Origin: Acinetobacter brisouisimilis
Lineage (GTDB): Bacteria; Pseudomonadota; Gammaproteobacteria; Pseudomonadales; Moraxellaceae
Direction of reading: 5' to 3'
Assembly (NCBI RefSeq): GCF_000368265.1
Contig: NZ_KB851219.1
Span: 2,288,484-2,352,483 of the forward strand
DNA length: 64,000 nucleotides
Shown here piece by piece: positions 49,252-58,314 of the stretch (position 1 is the first letter of the stretch; the number at the start of each line of letters is the position of its first letter). Under the pieces are notes generated by a model. The model searched no databases, was not told where the DNA came from, and worked only from the letters and a program-made list of their open reading frames with translations. The position numbers were made by a program, and so were the translations under genes.

Positions 49252-51801
49252 TTAAACCTGTGCTTCAACCATCGCGATACGATCCTGATCGCGTTCTGCG
49301 GCTTTCAATGGGCGAATCTGCCCACGCTCTGGGGTAAACTGAATGTGCGGGTCGCGTTGTTCATCGGCATTGATGAAGGTTTTGAAACGTTTACGCACAC
49401 TTGGATCTTCTACTGCTGTGCGCCATTCGTCCTGATAAGTCCCAATCACATGCGCCATGCGTTGTTCCAGTTCTGCTGCCAAGCAGAGTGAATCGTCCAC
49501 AATCACCGCTTTCAAATAATCCAGACCGCCTTCAAGGTTGTCACGCCATACGCTGGTGCGTTGCAAACGGTCTGCGGTCTGGATGTAGAACATGAAGAAA
49601 CGATCGATATAACGCACTAAAGTTTCGGTATCGAGATCGGCTGCCAGCAATTCGGCATGGCGAGGTTTCATGCCGCCATTGCCACAGACATACAGGTTCC
49701 AGCCTTTTTCAGTGGCAATCACGCCCACATCTTTGCCTTGTGCTTCGGCACATTCACGGGTACAGCCTGACACTGCCATTTTCAGTTTGTGTGGCGAGCG
49801 CAAACCCTTGTAGCGGTTTTCCAGTTGAATCGCCAAACCGACCGAATCATCTACGCCATAACGGCACCATGTACTGCCAACACAGGATTTCACCGTGCGT
49901 AAAGACTTGCCATAAGCATGCCCAGACTCAAAACCTGCGGCGATGAGTTCTTCCCAGATCAACGGCAATTCATGCAACTGTGCCCCAAACATATCCACGC
50001 GCTGACCGCCCGTGATTTTGGTATACAGGTTGTATTTTTTGGCAATCTGACCGACAGCAATCAAGCCGTCTGGCGTCACTTCCCCACCTGCCATCCGCGG
50101 CACAACCGAGTAAGAACCATCTTTCTGGATGTTGCCCAAGTAATAGTCGTTGCTGTCTTGCAAGCCTGCATGACTTGGCTTTAGCACAAAGTCATTCCAG
50201 CAAGATGCTAAAATATTGGCCGTGGTTGGTTTACAAATGTCGCAGCCCAGACCTTGCCCGAACTGCTGAATCAGCTCATCAAAGCTTTTGATTTCATGTA
50301 CACGCACCAAGTGATACAACTCTTGGCGCGAGTAAGCAAAATGCTCGCAAAGATGGTTGTTGACCGTGACGCCTTGGCGTTGCAATTCGGCTTTGAGTAC
50401 CTGTGTGACCAGTGGCGCACAGCCACCACATGCCGTTGCAGCTTTGGTACATTTTTTCAGTGCGCCAAGCGAAGTTGCACCATCACCAATGGCTTGGCAC
50501 AGATCGGCTTTTGAGACGTTGTTACATGAACAAATGGTGGCGGTGTCTGGCAATAAATCTACCCCGCTGCCACCTGCTTTGACTGCCCCTTGACTAAAGC
50601 CTGGCATGATCAGGCTTTCAGGCTGCTCAGGTAGTGGCAAACCGTTGAGCATCATTTGCAGCAGTTCGCTGTACTCGGTGGCATCACCAACCAGCACCGC
50701 ACCCAAAACCTTGCTTTTGGCTTGGTCAACCACCAGTTTTTTATAGATCAGTGCATCTTCATCGGCATAGAAATAGCTGACTGCATTTGGGGTCATGGCA
50801 TGGGCATCACCCACCGATGCCACATCGACACCCATCAGTTTGAGCTTGGTGCTCATGTCTGCACCCGCAAAGATCGGGGTGTCTTGTTGTTGCAGATGCT
50901 TGGCGGCAATACGTGCCATGTCATAGCCGGGTGCAACCAGACCAAAGACTTTGTTATTCCACAGCGCACATTCACCAATTGCGTAAATGTGTTCGTCCGA
51001 AGTTTGGCAATAGTCGTTAATCACGATGCCGCCGCGCTCACCAACAGCCAAGTCGCTGCTGCGCGCCAGTTCATCGCGTGGGCGAATCCCTGCAGAGAAC
51101 AACACGATGTCGGTTTCAAGCTGTGAACCATCGGCAAATTTCATCACATGGAAAGCATGTTCACCGTCTTCAATCGCTTGAGTGGTTTTTTGCGTATGCA
51201 CCTGTACGCCCAGATTTTCGATTTTACGGCGCAGCACTTTGCCACCCAAATCATCGATTTGTACCGCCATCAAACGTGGGGCAAACTCCACCACATGAGT
51301 TTGCAGGTTCAGGTCACGCAGCGCTTTGGCTGCTTCCAGACCCAACAGACCACCACCAATCACCACGCCCGATTTGGCATTCAGGCTTGCAGCGCGAATG
51401 GCATCCAGGTCTTCAATGGTGCGGTACACAAAGCAGTTTTCGCGCTGGTTGCCCGGAATCGGTGGAACAAAGGCGTATGAACCTGTAGCTAAAACCAGTT
51501 TGTCATAAGCAATGACCTGTCCTGTTGCCGTGGTCACAGTCTGGTGATGACGATCAATGGCAATGGCTTTGGTATTCAAGTGTAAATCTATGCCATAGGC
51601 ATCGGCAAAGTCTGCGCGGGCAAGAGATAAATCTTTGGCACTGCGTCCAGAAAAGTATTCGGTCAAATGTACGCGGTCGTAAGCTAAACGCGGTTCTTCG
51701 GCAATAATGGTGATTTCGAGGTCATCATTGTTATGTTCCAGCACACTTTCAATAAATTTGTGCCCAACCATTCCATGACCAATCATAACGAGTTTCATCA
51801 T
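49252..51801 (-). CDS. nirB: NAD(P)H nitrite reductase large subunit
   Basis: The 849-residue protein reduces nitrite to ammonium. It has an FAD loop (VMIGHGMVGHKF), NAD loop (GVVIGGGLLGLEAAKAL near residue 147), a [2Fe-2S] BFD domain (CSCNNVSKADLC...CGGCAPLV near 425-460), and the siroheme/[4Fe-4S] motifs CVGSTWC near 645 and GCTREC near 685. Siroheme genes are not in the window. It lies 33 bp after the transporter and 11 bp before the NirD fusion. Confidence 0.96.
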   Translation of the reverse strand: MMKLVMIGHGMVGHKFIESVLEHNNDDLEITIIAEEPRLAYDRVHLTEYFSGRSAKDLSLARADFADAYGIDLHLNTKAIAIDRHHQTVTTATGQVIAYDKLVLATGSYAFVPPIPGNQRENCFVYRTIEDLDAIRAASLNAKSGVVIGGGLLGLEAAKALRDLNLQTHVVEFAPRLMAVQIDDLGGKVLRRKIENLGVQVHTQKTTQAIEDGEHAFHVMKFADGSQLETDIVLFSAGIRPRDELARSSDLAVGERGGIVINDYCQTSDEHIYAIGECALWNNKVFGLVAPGYDMARIAAKHLQQQDTPIFAGADMSTKLKLMGVDVASVGDAHAMTPNAVSYFYADEDALIYKKLVVDQAKSKVLGAVLVGDATEYSELLQMMLNGLPLPEQPESLIMPGFSQGAVKAGGSGVDLLPDTATICSCNNVSKADLCQAIGDGATSLGALKKCTKAATACGGCAPLVTQVLKAELQRQGVTVNNHLCEHFAYSRQELYHLVRVHEIKSFDELIQQFGQGLGCDICKPTTANILASCWNDFVLKPSHAGLQDSNDYYLGNIQKDGSYSVVPRMAGGEVTPDGLIAVGQIAKKYNLYTKITGGQRVDMFGAQLHELPLIWEELIAAGFESGHAYGKSLRTVKSCVGSTWCRYGVDDSVGLAIQLENRYKGLRSPHKLKMAVSGCTRECAEAQGKDVGVIATEKGWNLYVCGNGGMKPRHAELLAADLDTETLVRYIDRFFMFYIQTADRLQRTSVWRDNLEGGLDYLKAVIVDDSLCLAAELEQRMAHVIGTYQDEWRTAVEDPSVRKRFKTFINADEQRDPHIQFTPERGQIRPLKAAERDQDRIAMVEAQV

Positions 51802-51834
51802 CGGCGTCCTTTAAAGTGATTTTGTCGGGTTGGA

Positions 51835-53175
51835 TTAAACAGCTTCGTTACGTTCAAGCAGAGCTTGTTCAAACAGTTGTTTTTCGCGGGCTTTATGTTC
51901 AGGCGAGAAGCGGATGAACAACACCACACAACCAATCACCACCACCATGATGCCGAGACTAAACAGGCAAGTTTGCAGGTCTGGCATGCTCTTGAAGATA
52001 AAGCCTGCGGCAACAGCGCCGACGTTACCGCCTGCACCAATAATCCCTGCCACACCTCCTAAAGCTTTACGATCAATGAATGGCACAAGCGCATAAGTTG
52101 CTCCACAGGCCATGTGAGTGAATAAACCAAATAAAGTCATGCTCAGGATCGCCATCACAGGTGCATTCATTTGCGAGAACAGCATCAGGAACAGACCTTC
52201 ACCCAAGATCATGAAAAACAGGATTTCGGTACGACCATCCAGACCCCGTTTTAGTGCCACTCTGTCTGAAATAATGCCGCCAAATGCACGGGCAAATAAC
52301 GCCAGCAAACCAAAAATCCCTGCTGCCATGCCTGCTTCTTTTAAGCCAAAATTGAATTTTTGCACGTAGTACATGGTCACTACGTTATGCATGAAGATTT
52401 CAATACCAAAACATGCCGCGTAGCTGACAAATAGAATCCAGACGCGGTAGTTGCGAGACGCTTCCTGAATGATTGCCCAACCACCTTTTTTGGCATTTCC
52501 GACTTCAACACCTTGTTCACGTAGCGCTTTAAAATCGCCCATCGGACAGTCTTGAGTAAATTTCCAGTACAAAGCACCGACGATCAGCATCATTACCCCT
52601 GGAATCAGTAAGGCAATACGCCAGCCCATGCTTTGCTCAACGCCATACATCACAATTGCAGACAACAACAGTGGCATTAAGGCTTGGGTTGCGCCGCCAC
52701 CTGCATTGCCCCAGCCTGCTGCGGCAGCATTGGCTGTTCCAACCACGTTCGGTGCAAACATAATGCTGGTGTGGTACTGGGTAATCACAAAACTTGCGCC
52801 AATCGCGCCAATCAGCAAACGGAAGAATAAAAACGATTCATAGCTGTTCGCGGTAGCTACCCCAAATACAGGTAAGCTGCCGAGAATGAGCAAGGTGGTG
52901 TAGGTTTTACGTGGGCCATATTTGTCGCACAGTGGGCCAACAATCAGGCGAACCAGAATGGTAATCGCCACTGCGGCAATATTAATGTTGGCAATCTGGT
53001 CTTTGGTGAGATGGAATTCGCCAGAAATCACGGGCATGAGGGGCGCGCAGGCAAACCAAGCAAAGAAACACACGAAAAATGCCAGCCAGCTCATGTGAAA
53101 AGCGCGCATGGCAGGTAGAGAAAAATTGAATAAACTGATTTTAGTGGCGGCTTTCGCCTCGAAATTTGTCGACAT
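51835..53175 (-). CDS. narK: NarK/NasA-type nitrate/nitrite MFS transporter
   Basis: The 446-residue protein with 12 helices is read from ATG 53175. Nitrate signatures GWGNAGGGATQALMP near residue 155 and GAGGNVGAVAAG near 360 are both present, as in the NNP family. It imports nitrate and/or exports nitrite. As first gene of the nitrate operon it follows a ~130-nt leader with ANTAR-like hairpins. Confidence 0.93.
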   Translation of the reverse strand: MSTNFEAKAATKISLFNFSLPAMRAFHMSWLAFFVCFFAWFACAPLMPVISGEFHLTKDQIANINIAAVAITILVRLIVGPLCDKYGPRKTYTTLLILGSLPVFGVATANSYESFLFFRLLIGAIGASFVITQYHTSIMFAPNVVGTANAAAAGWGNAGGGATQALMPLLLSAIVMYGVEQSMGWRIALLIPGVMMLIVGALYWKFTQDCPMGDFKALREQGVEVGNAKKGGWAIIQEASRNYRVWILFVSYAACFGIEIFMHNVVTMYYVQKFNFGLKEAGMAAGIFGLLALFARAFGGIISDRVALKRGLDGRTEILFFMILGEGLFLMLFSQMNAPVMAILSMTLFGLFTHMACGATYALVPFIDRKALGGVAGIIGAGGNVGAVAAGFIFKSMPDLQTCLFSLGIMVVVIGCVVLFIRFSPEHKAREKQLFEQALLERNEAV

Positions 53176-53250
53176 GACCAATCCTCGCGTACTGATACGT
53201 TAATTACGTCTCCACCGAATGCACCCCATGCAGTCAGCAGAATTCATCAG

Positions 53251-53307
53251 AACGGACATCGTTGGCCGTTATATTGGGTATAAAGGCGATCATCTTTGAT
53301 CTATGCC
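53251..53307 (-). promoter_or_regulatory. ANTAR-type two-hairpin leader of the nitrate operon
   Basis: On the minus strand, hairpin P1 (53307-53285) has GATC stems around hexaloop AAAGAT, extended by GGC/GCC. Hairpin P2 (53270-53251) has a 7-bp stem with one mismatch around hexaloop AACGAT. Both loops have A at position 1 and G at position 4, the ANTAR recognition rule. The linker is 14 nt. The transcript predicted from the sigma-54 element starts at about 53307, just at P1. Confidence 0.65.
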
Positions 53308-53317
53308 CTAGATCTTA

Positions 53318-53331
53318 GCAAATCTCATGCC
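53318..53331 (-). promoter_or_regulatory. Sigma-54 promoter of the nitrate operon
   Basis: TTGGCATGAGATTTGCT on the minus strand has GG and GC 10 bp apart and nearly matches TGGCACGN4TTGCW. Confidence 0.75.
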
Positions 53332-53426
53332 AACTCTTTAAACAGCTTATTTTTGAATAGATAAAGATCAATTTATGTTTTTATGATGGACTGCTTGTAT
53401 GTGCTTTTTTTGCACACTTTATGCAC

Positions 53427-53443
53427 TGCACCACAAAAACGCA
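53427..53443. promoter_or_regulatory. NtrC-type activator site
   Basis: TGCACCACAAAAACGCA is TGC-N11-GCA with a perfect TGCACCA half, about 100 bp upstream of the sigma-54 element. The remainder of 53176-53685 shows no gene. Confidence 0.55.
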
Positions 53444-53685
53444 CTAAATCTAGGCGTAAGTGGTGAGGTTGCACAGCAGCATCGCACTGGCTCGCATTCT
53501 ATTTATTATTTTGTTTTATTGGAGTTTTTCGTTATATCTTGCACTTTTAGGTAATCAAGGCTCGAAATTTTAGCGTTGTATTCGATGCCAAACGCATGGC
53601 AAGATCAAGCCGTATGGCACCGATTTTGCTTGGACATGATCAAATTGCCCACTACCCCGTCAAGCCAACCTTTGAGCTAGCCACT

Positions 53686-54279
53686 ATGTCGACATCCAAA
53701 CTCAAAATCGCCTTGATCGACGATGATGAATTTCGTGCAAGCTATTTGCAGCACTGCCTGACTGAACATGATTTTGAGGTAGTGGCATGCCTGCTGATTA
53801 AAGACATTCAGCCGCAAGATTTACAAGCATTGTATGCCGATGTGATTTTGCTCGACATGGATCACCCGCAGCGCGATATTATTGAAGCTTTTGTCAATCA
53901 CTGTAATTTGCCGACAGTACTGTTTACCAAAAACAATAACCGTGACACGATTAAGCATGCCATTCAGGCAGGAGTTACGGCCTATATTGTCGATGGAGTC
54001 GACCCTGCACGTCTCGACACGGTGCTGGAAATTGCCATTGAACAATATAAAAAACATCAGCAACTTGAAAGTGACCTGAAAGAAACCAAGCTGCGTCTGG
54101 CTGATCGTAAAGACATTGAAAAAGCCAAAAACATGATGATGCAACTGCAACAGCTCACTGAAGAAGAAGCCTTTCGCCTGCTGCGTAAAAATGCCATGAA
54201 TGCCCGAATTTCCATGGGTGATCTGGCCCGCCAACTGATTCAGGCGCAGCAACTGCTCAACCAGACTTTTAAGGATTAA
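53686..54279 (+). CDS. nasT: NasT-type ANTAR antiterminator
   Basis: The 197-residue protein is read from ATG 53686. The N-terminal receiver-like domain (IALIDDDEFR, DVILLDMDHP) is followed by a linker coiled coil (QQLESDLKETKLRLADR) and a C-terminal ANTAR domain (KDIEKAKNMMMQLQQLTEEEAFRLLRKNAMNARISMGDLARQLI). NasT binds hairpins in nitrate operon leaders and allows read-through. NasS holds it inactive without nitrate. It is divergent from the nitrate operon. Confidence 0.93.
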   Translation: MSTSKLKIALIDDDEFRASYLQHCLTEHDFEVVACLLIKDIQPQDLQALYADVILLDMDHPQRDIIEAFVNHCNLPTVLFTKNNNRDTIKHAIQAGVTAYIVDGVDPARLDTVLEIAIEQYKKHQQLESDLKETKLRLADRKDIEKAKNMMMQLQQLTEEEAFRLLRKNAMNARISMGDLARQLIQAQQLLNQTFKD

Positions 54280-54283
54280 CGGC

Positions 54284-55261
54284 ATGAAGATCGAAAAAAC
54301 TCATCTGCACATCGGCTACATTCCTTTACTGGATGCGGTTGCCATACTTTGGGCCAAACACAAAGGTTTTTTTGAGCAGGTTGGACTCGAGGTCACACTG
54401 GTCAGGGAAGCTTCGTGGGCAAGTCTGCGTGACCGACTGGCATTTGGCATTTTAGATGCCGCGCACTGCCTATCAGCCATGTTGCCTGCGGCACAGGCAG
54501 GCACGGATCAGGTCGGAATTCCTTTTAAAACCTCGCTGGTTCTCAGTCAAAATGCAACATTCATCAGCCTGAGCCAGAAGCTGTGCTATGAACTGGGCAT
54601 CAATGCTCAGGACTCTGCCAGCCAGACTGCCCATAAACTGGCCACGATTTTACCCGAACGTCAGATTCGTCTGGCGCAAGTGTTTGGGCACTCACTGCAT
54701 CATTATTGTTTACGCGAATGGCTGGCGCTTGCCGACAGCCATCTCGCCAAGGAAATTAAATTACTAACCCTGCCACCGCCCTACATGGTCGAAGCAATCT
54801 CCACGGGTCTGATTGACGGTTTTTGTGTGGGTGAACCGTGGAATACCCAAGGTGAAATCTTGGGTAAAAGCCAGATTGTTGCATCTGGACTGGATATTGT
54901 GCCTGACGTTGCCGACAAGGTTCTGGCAGTGACCGAAGAATGGGCAAAACGCCACCCTGAAGCCTTGCTGGCGTTGGGTACAGCGTTACGGTTGGCGCAG
55001 CAAGACATTCAGCAACTGCAAAATTTTGCCGAGCTGTGGCAAATGCTGATTCATTATGAAATCATACAGTTCCCTTGCTCACCCGATACCCACGTCAAGC
55101 GTTATCATGCCATTGTGCATATTATTCAGAACTATGTGACCCATTCGGCAGCACCCAAACTCTCAGATTTTGTCTGGCTCACCAATCAGATGAACCAGTG
55201 GGATCAGTTGGGATTAAGTGAAGCCCAAATTCAGCGCATTAGTCAGGCATGTATCATTTAG
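54284..55261 (+). CDS. nasS: NasS nitrate/nitrite sensor
   Basis: The 325-residue NrtA/CmpA-like binding protein lacks a signal peptide, so it is cytoplasmic. HIGYIPLLDAVAILWAKHKGFFEQVGLEV at the start and GFCVGEPWNTQGE near residue 182 are family hallmarks. It lies 4 bp after nasT, forming the NasS-NasT pair: nitrate binding to NasS frees NasT. Confidence 0.93.
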   Translation: MKIEKTHLHIGYIPLLDAVAILWAKHKGFFEQVGLEVTLVREASWASLRDRLAFGILDAAHCLSAMLPAAQAGTDQVGIPFKTSLVLSQNATFISLSQKLCYELGINAQDSASQTAHKLATILPERQIRLAQVFGHSLHHYCLREWLALADSHLAKEIKLLTLPPPYMVEAISTGLIDGFCVGEPWNTQGEILGKSQIVASGLDIVPDVADKVLAVTEEWAKRHPEALLALGTALRLAQQDIQQLQNFAELWQMLIHYEIIQFPCSPDTHVKRYHAIVHIIQNYVTHSAAPKLSDFVWLTNQMNQWDQLGLSEAQIQRISQACII

Positions 55262-55285
55262 GCTCAAGTCGATTGCTGTGCAGTG

Positions 55286-56383
55286 TCATGAATACACCCG
55301 CGCAGCAACGCTCGGCAGGCTTTTTTGTTGCTGTTCACGGCGGCGCTCACTCGGTTTGAGTAAACCATGTTTAAGTAGGCGTGCCCGAACAATATTACGG
55401 CTGATGCCCAATAACTTCGCGGTATGCATCTGATTTTTATGACAATAAGCATAGGCAGCTTGGGTAATCTCGGCTTCGAGCTGCTCATCCAGATTGTCCA
55501 GTCCCTGTTCAAACCAGTGCAATAAAACTTGCTGCAAGGTGGATGTGGTTGGCAAATGGCTGACCAATCCCGATGCTTGTGGGCAACCACTCAGTTGCAA
55601 ATCTTCAGGTTGAATCAATGCCTGCCGACACACCAACAACGCCCGATGAATGGCATTTTCCAGTTCGCGAATATTGCCAGGCCATGCATACGTCAGTAAC
55701 GCTGTCTGTGCTGCCTGACTCAACTGCGCAGTTGCATAGTTAAGTTGCTGACAATAGTCCTGAATAAAATGCTGTGCCAAAGGCAAAATATCGCCCTGAC
55801 GCTGGCGTAGCGGCTTCAGCCGTACACTGGCAACATTCAGCCGATAGTACAAATCTTCACGGAACTTACCCGCAGCTACAGCCTGTTGCAGATCAACATT
55901 GGTGGCGGCAATTACGCGCAAACTCACCTGTCTGGTTTGCCGTGAACCCAAACGCACCACCTGATTTTCTTGCAGCACGCGCAGTAACTTGACCTGTATG
56001 GCTAAAGACAAATCACCAATTTCGTCCAGAAAAATCGTGCCGCCATGCGCTGCTTCGAACCAGCCTGCCCGCGCTTCATGTGCGCCTGTAAATGCGCCTT
56101 TTTCATGTCCAAACAGCTCGCTTTCCGCCAGACTTTCCGAAAATGCCCCACAATTCACCGCAATAAAAGCCTGATCACGGCGCTCACTCAGCTCATGAAT
56201 CTGCCGTGCAATCAACTCCTTACCTGTGCCTGTTTCGCCCATAATCAGCACAGTCGCCTGACTCGGTGCAATCGCCTGAACATAATCCAGCAATTGTTGT
56301 GACTGCGGATCTTCAAACACCATCGCACTTGCTCGCACAGAATGCAGCAATTCACGGGAATGAGGATGTTTGACAACAGACAT
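55286..56383 (-). CDS. sfnR: Sigma-54-dependent activator, SfnR-like
   Basis: The 365-residue activator is read from ATG 56383. It has a short N-terminus with no receiver domain, an AAA+ core (GETGTGKE near residue 50, GAFTGA near 101, [12 protein letters not shown] near 117, [12 protein letters not shown] near 235) and a Fis-type helix-turn-helix ([21 protein letters not shown]). SfnR of Pseudomonas putida has this architecture and activates sulfone-use genes under sulfur limitation. Neighbouring monooxygenase genes and sfnG support the name. Confidence 0.82.
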   Translation of the reverse strand: MSVVKHPHSRELLHSVRASAMVFEDPQSQQLLDYVQAIAPSQATVLIMGETGTGKELIARQIHELSERRDQAFIAVNCGAFSESLAESELFGHEKGAFTGAHEARAGWFEAAHGGTIFLDEIGDLSLAIQVKLLRVLQENQVVRLGSRQTRQVSLRVIAATNVDLQQAVAAGKFREDLYYRLNVASVRLKPLRQRQGDILPLAQHFIQDYCQQLNYATAQLSQAAQTALLTYAWPGNIRELENAIHRALLVCRQALIQPEDLQLSGCPQASGLVSHLPTTSTLQQVLLHWFEQGLDNLDEQLEAEITQAAYAYCHKNQMHTAKLLGISRNIVRARLLKHGLLKPSERRREQQQKSLPSVAARVYS

Positions 56384-56493
56384 GGTAACTCCAAACAGGC
56401 ACTGGACAATCAAAGCCTTACTTTAAGTGAGGCAGATAAATCACATCCAATCATAATTTTTTGAATCTTTATTCTTTTTACAGATAACGTATC

Positions 56494-56509
56494 TGTTGCA
56501 TTAGCAACA
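56494..56509. promoter_or_regulatory. SfnR-type enhancer site 1
   Basis: TGTTGC-ATTA-GCAACA is a perfect 6-bp inverted repeat. The same element recurs at 56523 and 59693. It lies about 90 bp upstream of a sigma-54 promoter. Confidence 0.6.
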
Positions 56510-56522
56510 CGGTCACAGTAAC

Positions 56523-56538
56523 TGTTGTCTAAGCAACA
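56523..56538. promoter_or_regulatory. SfnR-type enhancer site 2
   Basis: TGTTGT-CTAA-GCAACA differs by one base from site 1 and lies 29 bp from it, centre to centre. Confidence 0.55.
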
Positions 56539-56592
56539 CTATTTCTTAATTCAAGAAAACACAAACCGTTGAAAATTAATTTATTTTTATTT

Positions 56593-56606
56593 GGCATGCT
56601 CTTTGT
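56593..56606 (+). promoter_or_regulatory. Sigma-54 type promoter of the 56739 gene
   Basis: TTGGCATGCTCTTTGTA has GG, 10 bp, then GT. The -12 dinucleotide deviates from GC but the rest fits TGGCACGN4TTGCW. The long 132-bp leader has no gene. Confidence 0.5.
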
Positions 56607-56738
56607 AATACCCAGTACTTTTACTATTGACCCAACCAAGTCAGTGCATTGCTTAAAAAAGCAACTTGCCTGCTCGCCCTAAGCCCTTTATGGTAAGCAA
56701 TCACACGGATGCCCTGCTTGGCTGTATGGAATTAAATC

Positions 56739-57935
56739 ATGTCGATCAACCTGCCCGATTTTTCTACGCTACTTAACCCTGAAATACAACAACAAACCCA
56801 ACACCTTGCCGATGCTTTTGCGGAAACGGCGGTACAACGTGACCGTGACGGCGGCTCACCGTTGGTACAGCGCCAACTGATTCGTGAAAGTGGCTTGCTG
56901 GCACTGTCGATTCCGAAAAATTTGGGCGGATTAGATGGTAACTGGTTCGATGTCATGAACAGCGTGCGGATTTTGGCACAGGTGGATAACTCACTAGCAC
57001 ATGTCTTTGGTTTTCATCATTTATTGTTGGCAACGGTGCGACTATTTGCCCGCGCTGAACAATGGCAAAACTGGTTTCAACAGACTGCAAGCCAACAACT
57101 GTTTTGGGGCAATACCCTAAACCCGCTAGATCAACGTACCGTGGTGCATCAGCAGGATGGGATCTATTTATTTTCAGGGCAAAAAAGCTTCTGCTCAGGT
57201 GCCATTGATTCCGACATGCTGGTGGCATCAGGGATTGATCAAGGCTCAGGGAAACTGTTGCTTGCTGCGATTCCAACGGCACGCGAAGGCATTGAACTGC
57301 ATCATGACTGGGACAATATGGGGCAACGCCAAACCGACAGTGGCAGTGCCACTTTTCGCCATGTACGCGTTGAGCAACATGAGCTACTACTCGAACCTGG
57401 CCCACTCAGTACACCATTTGCTTGCCTGCGCCCTTTGATTGCCCAACTGACTTTTGTCAATATGTTTTTGGGCGTTGCCGAAGGAGCTTTTGCCGAAGCC
57501 AAACAATACACCCAAGCGCAAAGCCGAGCATGGTTTTTGTCTGGGGTGGAACGCGCTGACCAAGACCCGTATATCTTGCGACATTATGGCGAGTTCTGGT
57601 TACAACTGGAGTCGGTGCGTGCGTTAAACCAGCAGGCGATTTTACAGTTACAGCACGCATGGCAGATTGGTGAAGCTCTGACCGCTGAGCAACGTGGACA
57701 AGTGGCGATTGCGGTTGCTACCGCGAAAGTAGCAGCGAGCCGCGTCAGTCTGGATATTAGCAATCGTATGTTTGAAGTGACAGGCGCACGCGCCACTCAG
57801 GCGGCGCTACGTCTCGACCGTTTCTGGCGTAATGTGCGCACGCAAACGCTACATGACCCTGTGGATTATAAAATCAAGGAACTGGGAGAATGGGCGCTCA
57901 ATGCCGAGTTTCCTCAGCCAAGTTTTTATAGTTAA
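56739..57935 (+). CDS. DszC/SfnB-like acyl-CoA-dehydrogenase-fold monooxygenase
   Basis: The 398-residue flavoprotein has the acyl-CoA dehydrogenase fold: an N-terminal helical part (VQRQLIRESGLLALSIPKNLGGLDG), a beta domain (HQQDGIYLFSGQKSFCSGA, HHDWDNMGQRQTDSGSATF) and a C-terminal domain (DRFWRNVRTQTLHDPVDYK). DWDxxGQRxTxSG and FWRNxRTxxxHDP are shared with DszC and SfnB, flavin-dependent sulfur monooxygenases. Substrate unknown, probably an organosulfur compound. Controlled from the sigma-54 promoter at 56593. Confidence 0.8.
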   Translation: MSINLPDFSTLLNPEIQQQTQHLADAFAETAVQRDRDGGSPLVQRQLIRESGLLALSIPKNLGGLDGNWFDVMNSVRILAQVDNSLAHVFGFHHLLLATVRLFARAEQWQNWFQQTASQQLFWGNTLNPLDQRTVVHQQDGIYLFSGQKSFCSGAIDSDMLVASGIDQGSGKLLLAAIPTAREGIELHHDWDNMGQRQTDSGSATFRHVRVEQHELLLEPGPLSTPFACLRPLIAQLTFVNMFLGVAEGAFAEAKQYTQAQSRAWFLSGVERADQDPYILRHYGEFWLQLESVRALNQQAILQLQHAWQIGEALTAEQRGQVAIAVATAKVAASRVSLDISNRMFEVTGARATQAALRLDRFWRNVRTQTLHDPVDYKIKELGEWALNAEFPQPSFYS

Positions 57936-57950
57936 GCTGAGTGAGATCAC

Positions 57951-58095
57951 GATATTCTCAAAAATTGGAGAAATGAAAATATCATCTACAACGGTTTGAG
58001 CCAGAACAATATTTTTAAGATGCTATTTTTAGATTTTTAGCAAAAGATGATCTTGAGCGAGTTTTGCAATGCGCTGCGCAAGTGGGTTGCCCTTG
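57951..58095 (-). repeat. Dispersed intergenic repeat, copy B
   Basis: In reverse orientation it matches copy A from CAAGGGCAACCCACTTGC to TCTCCAATTTTTG. The remaining 58096-58278 segment has no recognisable gene. Confidence 0.7.
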
Positions 58096-58278
58096 TGCAG
58101 CGATGCCCCTCAGGTCAAACCTGAACCCAATTAAAATATAGTTCAATCGAAGCACAAGACATCGCAGATGAATTCTAAAACAGAAGTCAAAATGTTAAGG
58201 CTCATCTTCCTGATTTATTTTTAAATGCTTCAGTCGGTTTTTACCAAATCGGCATTTTTTTAATTCCCGTGACTAAAA

Positions 58279-58306
58279 ACAGGATCAGCCAAATGACTGA
58301 TCCTGT
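58279..58306 (-). terminator. Terminator of the 58315 gene
   Basis: A 10-bp stem ACAGGATCAG/CTGATCCTGT with an 8-nt loop is followed on the minus strand by a short T-run. Confidence 0.75.
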
Positions 58307-58314
58307 CACAGCGT

